From Oegoconia quadripuncta (taxonomy: Eukaryota > Arthropoda > Insecta > Lepidoptera > Autostichidae), in assembly GCA_949316235.1 (NCBI GenBank), contig OX438749.1, positions 18,926,414 to 18,990,413 of the forward strand: a stretch of 64,000 nt of DNA, read 5' to 3'. The notes below the pieces were generated by a model, which worked only from the letters and a program-made list of their open reading frames with translations, made no database searches and had not been told where the DNA came from. Made by a program: the position numbers and the translations under genes. This document shows positions 39,222-50,676 of the stretch, piece after piece (the stretch's first letter is position 1; each line of letters begins with the position of its first letter).

Positions 39222-42200
39222 TTACTCCATTAAAAGTTGGCGTGATGTACTTCGGTGTACTTTAACGTCCTTTAAATCGATCTTCTTTTGTTCTTCTGCA
39301 ATGTCTTCCTTCTCTATTTCCTTAACGCTTACCGCAACCAGAGCAACTGTGCTCTTATCTTGATCTGCGTATATGATTTTCTTGAAATCACCTCCTTTGT
39401 GTATGAAATAACTTCGGATGACTAGGATGAAATAGCCTTGTATCACTGGAATTTAAAGAAAAACGGGTTACCTACGTGGTTAGTGCGACTTGCGACTTCG
39501 GTCGGAACTTATTGGATTCGGGGGCGTAATTCTAAAGTCTCCGGCAAATATAATTATTTAAATATTAATATAATATAATATTATAATATAAAAATTAATA
39601 TAATAAAATAAATAAATTTAAATAAAAATAATTAGCCTTGCCTGCGTTGTTTGGTACAAACAATAAGGTCCAACGCGCATTAGTAATTTTAGTCGACCGA
39701 TAATTTAGTCGTAGTCATTTTCGATAGTTGGATCGGTTTGTCAAATGCGCGCACTGCCATATAAATAACACCATACTGAATCTCAGAACGATCAAACTAT
39801 TGCCCGATTAAAAATCACAAGACGTGCTAGCTTCCTGCTCAGTCTCAATACCACTTTTGTTAACACTGTTTTAATATGCAACAGATTCTCAAGCGTCAAC
39901 TTAAGGTCATCTCAATCTTGAGAACGGACTTGTTAAACGCTCTACATACTCAGCTTTTCGTTTATGTATATACTTATGTACATACTTATGTCGTACATCT
40001 AAGCCACAATAGCTGCCGTGGTGGCTTGCCTAATTAAAAATTACAAACATACGTGGGACACTCAGAAAATTTTGCGAAACAGAAAAAAATTACTCTCCAC
40101 TAGCATCTATACAAAGTTTCATACGTCTGAACCAATTTTCGAAACACTTTTTCCAGTCCGCCGCAGACACCTCGTTTACGGCCTGCTCGAACGCTGACAG
40201 CGCATCTTCCGGCGATGAAAATTGTATCCCTTTGAGCTGATTTTTTATTTTTGGGAATAAAAAGAAGTCACACGGTGCTAGGTCCGGGCTGTAAGGAGGG
40301 TGACCTAGGAGTTTGACCGGCGTGCTGTCCAGGAAGTCCCTCGTTTTGAGCGCGGTGTGCGCGGGCGCGTTGTCATGGTGGAGCAGTAGCCCACGGAGCC
40401 CTGTGTTTGGTCGCTTGTTGCTCACAACAGAGAAAACTTCTGGCAAGCATTTATTAATATACCATTCGGCGTTGATGCTTCTTTGGTTTTGTAAAGGAAT
40501 TGACACCAAGTAGCCAGTCAAATTGAAAAAGCTCGCAAAATTTTCCCCCCGCTTCTAGATCTCTTCACTTTGGTGGGCGTTGCTTCGTTTTGAAACACCC
40601 AAACTGTCGACTGGCGCTTCGTTTCTGGATCGTATTGATATATCCAGGACTCGTCACCTGTAATGATGTCATAAACACGCCGAGACGAACCTGCTTCAAA
40701 TTTGTTAAGCATATCACGGCACCATTCCACCCGGGCCTGTTTCTGAGCATCGGTGAGGTTGTGCGGCACCCAGCGTGAAACTATCCTTCTCACGCGAAGA
40801 TGCACGTGCAGAATCTTGTGAAGGCTTCCCGATCCAATCTGCACAATGTGCTGAATCTCTTGGTATGTTACTCGCCTATTGTCTTGGATTAAATTTTTCA
40901 CTGCTAACACGTTTTCTTCCGTAACAACCGTCGAAGGGCGACCACTTCTTTCTTCATCCCCCAAAGTTAGTCGACCGCGCCTAAATTCATTATACCAACG
41001 ATACACCGGTTGCCTTAGAAGGGCCTTCATCCATGAATGCCATTTGAAGTCTTTCGTACGATTCTTCCGGTTTCAGGCGGCACTTGAAATCGTATAAAAT
41101 CATAGCGCGATAATGTTCCCGGTGCAGATCCGTTTTTCACTGAGACACGATAATTTAAATTAGGTATCTTGCAAAAAATGTGGAGGGAAAATTTGAAATT
41201 GGAATGTGCCTATTTTTACTTATAAATAATCATATTTTTAAAATAGATTTTAACTGGCCAGTCTCTCATTCATAAAAACTTTTTTTCGCAAAATTTTCTG
41301 AGTGGCCTGGTATTTTACCTACCTTAGCTTCTCATCCGATAAAACCGACATTCGAATATCAAAATCTTAAAAAACCTGTTTCAAAAAACAGCGCCATTTG
41401 GGAAAATAAATTGAAATAAGATATATATTTAAATTAAAAACCTGTACCAATACATGGCCTGCCTATTAAGAATTGTATGGGGAGTAAAAATAAATAATAA
41501 TAATAAATATTTCGGACACTTAAACCACTAAGTACGTAAAGCGGCATGCCGCATTTTATTTTGTGCTTACACCAATCAACTAGTTCCAAACTAATGGGTA
41601 TTAGATAACGGATAAACATACATAAACATTTACCCTTAGCGGGATTCGAATTCGCAACGGTTGGTTTCGCTGACACACGTTGGGTACACCAACCGTCAAC
41701 GGTATAAAAAAATATATTTGTAAACTTGCGAGTTAAATTTCCCTCCACCCCCCTTTTACCACCCGGTTAATAGTAGCTAAATTACTTACAAATATCAATG
41801 ACTCCTAATGCAGCATGTCCGACAAGCATTCCGCCCCAAATTGAAGTGAATCTCAGGGAGTAGGCACAAACCAGGCCGGTTAAATTTAGTATATTTAATG
41901 TTATAATTGCGCCAGTCCAAAAATATATTCTGATTATGCTGTACTTATAATAATATTTCAGCAATGTACAGTTGTCCTGGAAGAAAGTTAAGTAATACAG
42001 ATAATACATGTGTTATTATTAGTTCATTATTATATAATAAATTATTATTATTATACCGCCAGACGCAAACGTGGCAGACCGCGAAAAACGTGGAGAGACA
42101 AGCTTGACAGTTTTAATAAGGGATGGTTTGCGCTCGCCAAGAACAAAAACGACTGGAAACAGATGAGGGAGGCCTTTGCTTAGCAGTGGGACACTATGGG

Positions 42201-45200
42201 CTCTTAAATAATAAATCGCCAATACTGCTACCAGTCCACTAATTATTTATTTCCAAAGTTCTGATTTACGCTGAACGTTACTTTCCACTTGAGGCATAGT
42301 GTAGTGGCAGAATTATCAGTGTCGTATGCGCGTTCAGCGTTTGCAGCGTTATCTGAGCCAACAAGCCCTTTCACTGCTACTTATTGCGTTACTAATTATG
42401 TTGTGTATTAGTCTAATATTTGTCCCTGTGGAATATTATATTTGTGGTTCTGTACAATGTATTGTGGCACTGAATAAAAGTTTCTATGTCTATATTGAAT
42501 TTAGAATACCCCGAAGCATAATAATGTCGTCCAGGAAAACAACTGTGTCAAAGTTAAATAATCTTAGAAACGGCTGAACCGTTTTCCATCAACCATTCAA
42601 TCAATCAATCAATCAAATACGCTTTATTGTTTGAATAGGGAAGGTACATTTAAATATCTTATAGAAACTACAAATTAGGCGGCCTTATCGCTAACAGCGA
42701 TCTCTTCCAGGCAAACCTATCATCACGGAATTCAATACAAGTATTTAAGTGGGTTAGCACAAATAATTTCTTAACCATTGTTCAGCCGTCACAAACAGAT
42801 ATAATAGGCTTCAAAGTTATGACCCCTTACTTTAAAAAAAACTATCTAAAATAACTAAAACTACATTATAACGAAAGTCGTCGGAGGGTCGGTAAAGGTC
42901 GCCTACGTATGTCATTAAGTAAATAACCAACGAGTGTGTGTGAAGCTTTTGATGAGAGTGGGAGAAGCAAAAGTAGTGTGTCAGGATCGTTGCAAGTGGA
43001 AATCGATAGTTTTTTTTATGTACCACGTTCGGAAACCCCTACTTATTTGGGGGACTGGCTATCTTATCTCTGTCAACCGGAACACAACAATGCTATTAAC
43101 ATTGCTGTTTGGCGGCAGATTTAAATAAGATGGTGGTAGCTAGCCAGGCGGACATTTAAAATGCCCTACCACCAACCAAACCGAGTACTAAATATGTACC
43201 CCGCTGGGGATCGAACCCGCGACCTCCGAATCATAAACCCAATGTTGTTTACATTGAGCCACGGAGGTGGTTAGATTCTGCCTACTCCAACAGGAAACAA
43301 GCGTGAGCATGCGTCTTTGCCTAAAGTTTTTACTTTTAAATCTGTCACTTCAAAACAAATATAGAGAATAATACGGATACGGACTTCGAAATAGAGAATA
43401 TAACGAGTTCCCGATTATGTACCTTTTGGTAGAGTCCTCAATATTAAGTTGACCCCTAGTGATTTTTACAAAACTATAAAATCACCCACACAGCATTCCA
43501 TACAAACTTTTAAGTCCAAATTTTCCGAAATGAATCAACCGATTCTAACGAAACTTTATACTACGTACAAGCAGGATACAGATCTAAACAGTATGTAGTA
43601 AACATTTCCAAAATATCGAATTTAAAAGATTGCATTTGTTGTGTTACTATGGAAAACTTAAAATCGCTCTAATTTAGTTTCAATTACTCTTTTTCGAAAA
43701 TGTTCTCTACCAATTTTTTTAGATCTGCGTGCTTTATGCGTATAAAGTTTCATTAGAGTCGATTAAAAATTAAAAAAAAAAAAATATTCATTTCAAAAAA
43801 TTTGAACTTGAAAGTTTGTATGGAATACCGTGCGGGATAAACCGTCTTAAATAATAAAATTAATAATAATAATAGCAATATCAGAACGTCCCCTGCTAAA
43901 TCTCAGATTGCCAGAGTGTTCTTGTATGAACGTCCTAGACTGCGCCTGCCGCTGCATGTATTCCACACCAGCACTAGGAAAATATTTATATATTTATATA
44001 TATAATTTTTTTTTATATGAGATGGCGGCAAACGAGCATGCGGGTCACCTGATGGAAAGCAATCACCGTCGCCCATGGACACCCGCAACACCAAAAGGGT
44101 CACAGATGCGTTGCCGGCCTTTGAGGAAGGTGTAGGCTCGTTTCTTGAAGGTTCCAATGTCGTACTCGTTCGGGAATACTGCTGCCGGAAGTCCGTTCCA
44201 CAGGGTAAATATACAAATAAATATCCCACTCTCACTTCGCGTCATGCTAGGGGGGCGGGACTTTAATACCAATGGCATTAGTTCCTCGATCTATATGCTC
44301 TGCCTACAGCCATTTCAACTTACCAATCAGCTGGGCTATGTCGGTGACTTTTGTTATTTTGCGGTTTCTTACTTCCTGATTTAAAACGTTTGTTTCGATT
44401 TTCAAATTTTGAAATGGTTTATGTCCAAATGACCACCTTTTTTCCCGCCTCCAAGGCGTTTTTAAATGTCCGCTTGGCCAACAACTACCGTCTTAATTGC
44501 GAGTAAGTCTGCACAAATCAGTGTTTAACATTGTTCTGTGGGTGAAGCCAAGTCGCCTACATACATAAAGTCACGCCTGTTTCCCTTAGGGGAGACCACA
44601 GACTTCTACTTGCTACGATCCAGACATATCTATTTTGCTTCATTCACTCTTATAATGTTGTTCATACATACTCGTCGGTTTAAGGTACTCTTGACTTGGC
44701 CTTTTAAGACGATTATGGTACGTGCGCCGTGGGCTTCCCCTACCAACGCTATATATACCATCCATATTCGCTTCGTATATCTCTTTCGTCAGTCTTCATA
44801 GAGATCCCCAAAGCAAAACGTACGAAATCTCTGAATCGGTTAGGGAATATACAGAGTAACACACCTTTAAAACTGCTGTTAAAAGCACGCCGCTGTGTAC
44901 GAAATGCACTATCATTATAATCGTAGTTATGATATATGTAAAATAAAAGCTGGCCCTGTATCTCCAATATAGTTGAAAGAATATTTCGTTGGTGCTTAAA
45001 CCGATGAAAAGAACCGCCATGAGCTGAAAATAATTTATATATGATTCATTTATTTATTGCATGTCACATGTTATATCATTATTTGTTGTTGTCTACTTAG
45101 CCGAAAATATAAACAGAAAAACCAATTTGTTATTTGTGTGTAACTCAATCCGTATGTCATTGAAAGCTCTCCACAACTAGCTCCCGCCCAGCATCTTAGG

Positions 45201-46231
45201 GAGAAGGGAGTGACTGAAAACCAGCGCTACTCGAGAACATGTTCTCAAGTAAGCAAATGCTGAGTCACTTCCTTTTGCCTAATAACAATACCTAAGTATA
45301 CTAATCTAATTCTACAGATATTTTTTTTTTATATATAAATAATTTATAACTAAGGAAACCGATTTAGTGTACCTACATCTATATACATAATGATTGTTGT
45401 GACTTTGTTATTAGAGCAATAAAAAGCATTTGTATTTGTATTATCAATAGCCTTACAGGTCCCCGCTGTTGGGGCACGGCCGCCTCTCACTGGGAGAGGG
45501 TGTGGACCATATCCACCTCGCGGGCCCCGTGCGGTATTTGGGTCAGACTAGTGACAACCTGATAGTCAGTGATTTATATTTCCGGCCCGGGACTATTTAA
45601 CGTGCCTTCCGGAAGCACGGAAATTGTATTACCAGTGGTCATCCCGCTCCGCGGACAGTGTGCGAAGTGTGAGTTTTGCCCCGTTTTTAACTTTATCATC
45701 GCGTTCGCGAAAAAAGTCCATATGAAAAAAATCGTTTTGCAGACTATCCGCTAGAGGCGCTGCACATTTCTCCATACAAATAGTCACATAAACGTGAACG
45801 CGGTGGTAAAGTTAAGTCGAAACAAAACTCACACTCCGCCCCCTGACCGCGCCAGACATTGCTTAACTTCGTTGATCGAAAACGAATAGCGAATTAGAAT
45901 GTGCCACGAGTGCTTCCAAACTATACACAATTTTTCTTTAATATTTAGGGTCATCAACACCAAACATCAAATTAGATAAAGCACGTAGTATGGATATTAG
46001 ATTTATACATCCATGACTCGGGAATAAATGTCCGTTTTCATCACACAAACCGCGGACCACCGGTTAAGAATCACTGTACTAGATAATGGAAAACTATGAC
46101 TAACAGAAGTATCTACTTACAAATATTAAACAGTAGGTACTCACCAAATTTACACATCCCCAAGCAATGATCCCGCACTTAAGGGGTATATAAAATAAAC
46201 ATTTTTTAAACACTGGTATATCGGCCTCCAT
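39222..46231 (-). CDS. Small four-pass membrane protein, tandem copy A
   Basis: Four exons on the minus strand: 46145-46231, 44865-45023, 41790-41976 and 39222-39445. Phases are 0, 0 and 1, all sites GT-AG, giving 218 residues. It starts [20 protein letters not shown], with a Cys-containing juxtamembrane motif. Four hydrophobic segments follow: across the exon 1/2 junction, in exon 2, in exon 3, and at the exon 3/4 junction ([19 protein letters not shown]). The cytosolic tail is charged. The shape resembles the LAPTM4/insect DUF-type tetraspan superfamily, but I cannot name the exact family or function. Copy B, 17 kb upstream, has the same four-exon plan. Intron 3 holds a mariner pseudogene and a SINE. 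Confidence 0.8.
40052..41310 (-). mobile_element. Mariner element, inactive
   Basis: It is flanked by TA dinucleotides. The inner terminal repeats CACTCAGAAAATTTTGCGAAA are perfect, and the outermost 7-8 bp differ. At 1.26 kb it is a full-length mariner. It lies in intron 3 of membrane-protein copy A. Confidence 0.9.
40090..41103 (-). pseudogene. Mariner transposase, frameshifted
   Basis: It starts at ATG 41103 with [20 protein letters not shown], the usual mariner N terminus. One extra base near 41.01 kb breaks the frame before [12 protein letters not shown], and a second shift lies near 40.52 kb. The catalytic motifs survive: [18 protein letters not shown] and YSPDLAPCD, with 34 residues between the last two aspartates (D,D34D). 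The stop at 40090 gives the normal C terminus. At least two frameshifts make it non-functional. Confidence 0.9.
41505..41698 (-). repeat. SINE family A, reverse, diverged
   Basis: It contains GGGATTCGAATTCGCAACGG (B box complement) and ACACCAATCAACTAGTTCC. A short insertion lies near 41.53 kb. Confidence 0.6.
42055..42190 (+). mobile_element. LINE C-terminal fragment
   Basis: The plus strand reads [20 protein letters not shown] and WKQMREAFA, the standard C terminus of several insect non-LTR polyproteins, then CAGTGGGACACTATGGGC. It lies just upstream of exon 3 of membrane-protein copy A on the other strand. Confidence 0.65.
43033..43271 (-). repeat. SINE family B, reverse, near complete
   Basis: CCGCTGGGGATCGAACCCGC is the complement of the B box and CATTGAGCCACGGAGG that of the A-box region. 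The body with AAGATGGTGGTAGCTAGCC follows. Confidence 0.75.
43481..43845. repeat. MITE with AGGGTTTATC-type ends, diverged copy
   Basis: It shares CCGATTCTAACGAAACTTTAT, CGTGCTTTATGCGTATAAAG and ACCGTGCGGGATAAACC with the 6.24-kb element. The left end is eroded. Confidence 0.6.
44007..44278 (-). mobile_element. LINE C-terminal fragment with A tail
   Basis: The minus strand reads [37 protein letters not shown] and GVAGVHGRR. The T run on the plus strand at about 44007-44017 is the poly(A) tail. A second 3' fragment of the same family is at 48.48-48.58 kb. Confidence 0.75.
45449..45545 (-). repeat. LINE 3'-tail fragment, reverse
   Basis: Inverted relative of the tail at 37.85 kb: CCCGCTGTTGGGGCACGGC, CTCTCACTGGGAGAGG. 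Confidence 0.5.
45661..45840. repeat. 180-bp palindromic MITE (GTGTGAGTTTTG ends)
   Basis: The inverted ends GCGAAGTGTGAGTTTTG and CAAAACTCACACTCCGC enclose GCGTTCGCG/CGTGAACGC arms and CGCTAGAGGCGCTGCACATTT. An inverted copy lies at 61.0-61.19 kb. Confidence 0.75.
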
Positions 46232-46726
46232 GTTGACTTCCAACAAAGCGATACCTAATTCTATTTGCAATGTGTTCACTCGGGATAATACGAACACCTA
46301 CTTGTGAAGTCTGAATGTAAAGTGATCTTCGAGTTGTTTGCGCCTGCGCGGGCATCGCCATGTGGTTTAAATCTTCCACACACTCAGTGTCAATAAACAG
46401 CATGCCTATTATAGTCAGAATATAGCTGAATAATTCTTAGTATCAGAATAAAATAACAAATCTCCTCCTTTACTTCTATATAGTATAAAACAACGCGTCT
46501 GTCTGTTTGTGCGCTTAATTCTTCTAAACTACTCAACTGATTTTGATATACTTTTCACTATCATTTACAGAATTTCATCCTGAAGGTTTCTATATCTATG
46601 CAATTATAATAATAATATCCTTGGATATTTATACACTAGATAGCTATCTAGTTTCACACTAAGCAACTAGGCTTTATACATAATGCCAGATGGTTGATAT
46701 ACTATACAAATCATAAAATTATAGCA

Positions 46727-46996
46727 TACTAGCTTTCCGCCCGCGGCTTCGCTTGCGTGGAATAACTTTATCGCAGTTTGTTTATGCCGCGGGAACTACT
46801 CATTTTATCGGGATAAATAGTATCCTATGTTTTAATCCAGGGCAGTAACTTATTGGTAATCTGTGTCCAGGGTATATTCTACCTATATACCAAATTTTAT
46901 CCAAATCCGTTCATCCGTTTCGCCGTGATTGAGCAACAAACAAACAAACAAAGGATCAAACAAACATCCAAACTTTCGCATTTATAATATGAGTTA
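46727..46996 (+). repeat. Dispersed retroposon tail (CCCGCGGCTTCGC type)
   Basis: GCTTTCCGCCCGCGGCTTCGC, CTTTATCG, CGGGATAAATAGTATCC, CCAAATTTTATCCAAATCCG and the (CAAA)n end identify a very common lepidopteran element. Fragments lie at 3.9, 18.76 and 63.03 kb. Confidence 0.7.
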
Positions 46997-47110
46997 GATA
47001 AATATTTTTTTTATGAATAAATAAATACACATAGTGAAAGCATCCATAACTCGGATACACGTATTCAGCACACAAAATCTGTGTCTCCTCTTAAGGGTAC
47101 CGTCTTCTAA

Positions 47111-47360
47111 CCGCCTCCGTGGCTCAGTGTAAACAACATAGGGTTTACGATTCGATCGCGGGTTCGATCCCCAGCGGGGTACATGCTTAGTACTCGGTTT
47201 GGTTGGTGGTAGGGCATTTTAAATGTCCGCCTAGCTAGCTACCACCATCTTATCTAAATCTGCCGCCAAACATCACTGTTAATAGCATTGTTGTGAAGTC
47301 CGGTTCACTTAACATCAGGTGTGATTGAGGTCAAGTGCTAACCCGTTGTGCATAAAAAAA
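47111..47360 (+). repeat. SINE family B, complete, tRNA-like head
   Basis: The head CCGTGGCTCAGTGTAAACAAC and B box GCGGGTTCGATCCCC give an internal polymerase III promoter. A body of about 170 bp follows, and the 3' end reads GTTGTGCATAAAAAAA. Partial copies lie at 1.86, 21.33, 43.03, 51.03 and 51.70 kb. The head does not fold as a functional tRNA. Confidence 0.8.
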
Positions 47361-47793
47361 TCCCTTTGTACTGTAACGGTTACACCTCAACCGTGTGACG
47401 GTTTCCAACCGTATAGGGACTTAGCTTTTTCCAGTCAGGTAAAAGACATTTAATATCTTTCTGCTACTTTATTTTATATATTCTTTTACTGACAACAATT
47501 CACCATCATATTTCTTCCCCTAGATTGTGTACATTCACTTGGATGTCTTGATTTATTTTTATTATACAATTAAAATATATTTCTACTTCCAAAAACTAAA
47601 TAAACTAATTTAATTAATCTTTTCACATAATTATGGATTGTCAGTCAATACATTGCAAATTTTAAGAGAATATTTAATTTTCGCGGCAATGCTACGAAAG
47701 TAGAACTAGAAATATACAACCTTACAGTGCCTACAAAATAAAGAATTTATATATTTATTGTTCATGAAATATGTCGATATCGTGAATGGTATT

Positions 47794-47943
47794 GATGTCG
47801 ATTCGGATGTACACCAACTAAACTAGACTAAACTAAAACCAGTTTTAAAGTAGTACTGTCTCTTTCTCCCTGTAACAGTACGATGCGACGGCACCACTCC
47901 AAAACTGGTTTTAGTTTAGTTGGTGTACATCCGAATCGACACC
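47794..47943. repeat. Palindromic MITE, third copy (GGTGTCGATTCGG family)
   Basis: Same arms and centre as the copies at 3.98 and 5.08 kb (GATGTCGATTCGGATGTACA at the left, GACACC at the right). Confidence 0.75.
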
Positions 47944-47949
47944 CTTATT

Positions 47950-49300
47950 GTAATTATTAGGCAACTCTAACAACATAGCGATTTTGAGCATTATTTGTTT
48001 GTATTTGTATATCTTTTAGTAGGTAGAGTCACTGTAAAAAGTAGTCTTAATCATCATCAGTTTATAGCCCAGCTGTTTTATCGCAGTTATCGCTCTTTTC
48101 ACAAAATGTACCTAACTATCAACGTAGACCATAGGACAAAGCCTGGCAGTCAAGATAATGTTACTTCAAAACTTCAAATCACGTCAATGACGTTTTTGTA
48201 TTCGATAATAAAAAACAAATAAACATAAAATGCTGCAAAACAAAGCAATATATGGAGAGAGATATAAAATATTTTTGCGATAGCGCGGGATATATTTCAA
48301 ATTAACATTAACTGAAATCCGACTACGGTAAAACATGCCAATGTAATCTATAGCTTATAAATAAAGGATACTTTATCATCGAATTCAACGACATCTCATT
48401 TAGCTAAATTAGTTCAGGGGGCTACCATGTCCTCTTATTTCTATGCAGTTTAAGATTAGACTGAGATAAATAATAATAAATTTAATCTGTGACCCTTTTG
48501 GTGTTGCGGGTGTCCATGGGCGGCGGTGATTGCTTTCCATCAGGTGACCCGCATGCTAATTTGCCGCCGTCTCATATAAAAAAAAATTCATTTGTCATTT
48601 TTTTACGATTTGGCGGCAAATTGAAAATTGTCTGTGTCACGTCAGCATGAATTTAACGCGAGAAAATTTTCGCCCAATGATTTTTTATGACTTTCAATGT
48701 CATTTAAGTCAACAAGAAAGTTATGATAGACTTAGGGAAACATGAAGCTTTATTTGATTTAACAAATTAAGAATTACAACAAAATTAAGCGTAATGTAGA
48801 CAGGCACATAGGCAATAACTGTCTTTTTATTTTTTCCATCGATTACATATTTTGTATGTTCTTTAAATTATTCTTCCCTAATAAAATAAAAGTATATAGC
48901 TTGTTATTTTATAGACAACATAGAATACATATTTATAGCTTATTATAATTTAATAATAAGAAATTATACGACAGAACAAGTTGTATAAGTTGCTAATGTG
49001 TAAGTCAACACCAAGCACAATAATTGGGTAGTAATATTATTACCCGACTGTCCCAGGAAGGGGGGTAATGTTTGTTGGGCGTAGTTATGTATGTAAGTAT
49101 ATGGATTTCCATATTACGAGCCAGTAGGCGAAAACGTCCTCAGAGTGGTATATTTATGATAAAAAAGTCAATATGGCGCCCGCTAACTACACATCGAAAT
49201 ATGCCTTACTTTTACTACTACCTTCCCTGAAATTTTAAAGTTACGAAGAATTACATTAGGTATTTATTACTATTGTAAATAAACTTGGAACTATACAAAA
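47950..49300. other. Spacer between the two membrane-protein genes
   Basis: AT-rich sequence with no convincing exon. It contains a LINE 3' fragment at about 48481-48580 (CTGTGACCCTTTTGGTGTTG through CTCATATAAAAAAAAA). The small ORF at 47995-48222 has no support. Confidence 0.45.
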
Positions 49301-49301
49301 C

Positions 49302-49544
49302 CCCGACTACGGTATAAAAATACCTTCCTATAAAAAGTCAAAAACACGACGAAATAATTCAATTGATTTATGCTGGAGACAGGAGGCTTCTATGCGGTTG
49401 ATCGCAGGTAATATCAATTCGTGGTTGGTGTACTCGTATTGCGTTAGATTTATGCTTCCGCAACCTCCGACTAAAATCAAATCAATCAATTGAATTACGT
49501 CTTGTGTCTGATTTTTTATAGGAAGTATTTATACCGTTGTCGGG
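49302..49544. repeat. MITE with CCCGACTACGGTATAAA ends
   Basis: CCCGACTACGGTATAAAAATAC at the left and its near-perfect inverted copy at the right enclose a partly palindromic core with TCAATTGATT/AATCAATTGA. Confidence 0.7.
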
Positions 49545-49603
49545 CTTTTATATATTTTTTCAGTTTTTATTTTACTTTGTTTTTATAATCATGTTGTTAA
49601 GTA

Positions 49604-50025
49604 CCTGTGTGGTGTGTGGACGCCCTAATATTGGTGTGTGGCATGGAGCTTTAGTTCTTCGATTGACGCCTGGTTACTGCCGCCGGCCGCGTTTTGGGCA
49701 ATGATGATTTCTTCTTTTGATTGTGATTTTCCCATATTTGAAGTCCAGCTTTACGTTTACATATTGTCCATAAAACATTATTGGAAAGACGCTTTTTTTA
49801 TTTGCGGGATTTATTTTAATTAGCATACGAACTACATGACTCACTCGCGACTTGGTGGTAGACCGCTAAATCCTGGCAGGGTCGCCATATACGGAATGGA
49901 GATGTAAATCAAACGAGAGCTCACGTTGAACAACTCAATTTATTAAAATAATTATCAATATATTGGCACAGGATTAGGCTGGTTACATAGTTGCTTAATA
50001 TTAGGGCGTCCACACACCACACCTG
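49604..50025. repeat. Inverted-repeat pair, possible DNA element
   Basis: TGTGGTGTGTGGACGCCCTAATATT at 49604-49632 is repeated in inverted orientation at 49997-50025. The 360 bp between them show no transposase and no recognised domain. Confidence 0.55.
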
Positions 50026-50088
50026 TTTCTAATTTATTTCAGCAAGACCTATCATTTGATAACTATCTCGATGGAAGGGGATACACTA

Positions 50089-50228
50089 GTAGCATGACAG
50101 GCGCGACAAACGTTTATGGCGCACGAAGTAATATTTGTCTTGCTCATTCGTTTGGACGAAATATACAACTATCCCACTCTCACTTCTACTTCGCACGCGA
50201 CTAAATGTCATATGCTTAGGGGCCTATA
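50089..50228. repeat. Palindromic MITE, diverged copy of the 3.04-kb element
   Basis: It shares TAGCATGACAGGCGCGA, TTGTCTTGCTCATTCG and TTGGACGAAAT. The right end is degraded. Confidence 0.6.
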
Positions 50229-50676
50229 ATTATTCGTTGTCAATTGTGACAACATGGCTGGTATAGTATCCTCCATATTGGATTTACCACGTCATGTACA
50301 CTCCGCTTCATAATTAATCATACAGGGCTATTTTACATGATTAATAGTAACATGCTGGTTATTTAAGCTGTATCTGCAGTTCTCTAATATAGTTAGAGAC
50401 AAAGAGTAAGTTTTAACCGACTGCAAAAAGGAGGAGGTTCTCAATTCGGCCGTCTGTATGTTTATTTAGAGAACTGTAGTTGTTATAGCTTGAATAGGCT
50501 TCACGCTACTATTAAACATGAATTGCAAAAGAACTTCACTCCCGGGACTACATATCATCTGTCAAAATCGGCTAAGGGGCTTTGGTTATATGTGGTAACA
50601 TACTTATATATATATACATACAGACGCGTATAATACATTACTCTCCTTTTGGGTTCACTATAGTCGTGTACAAATA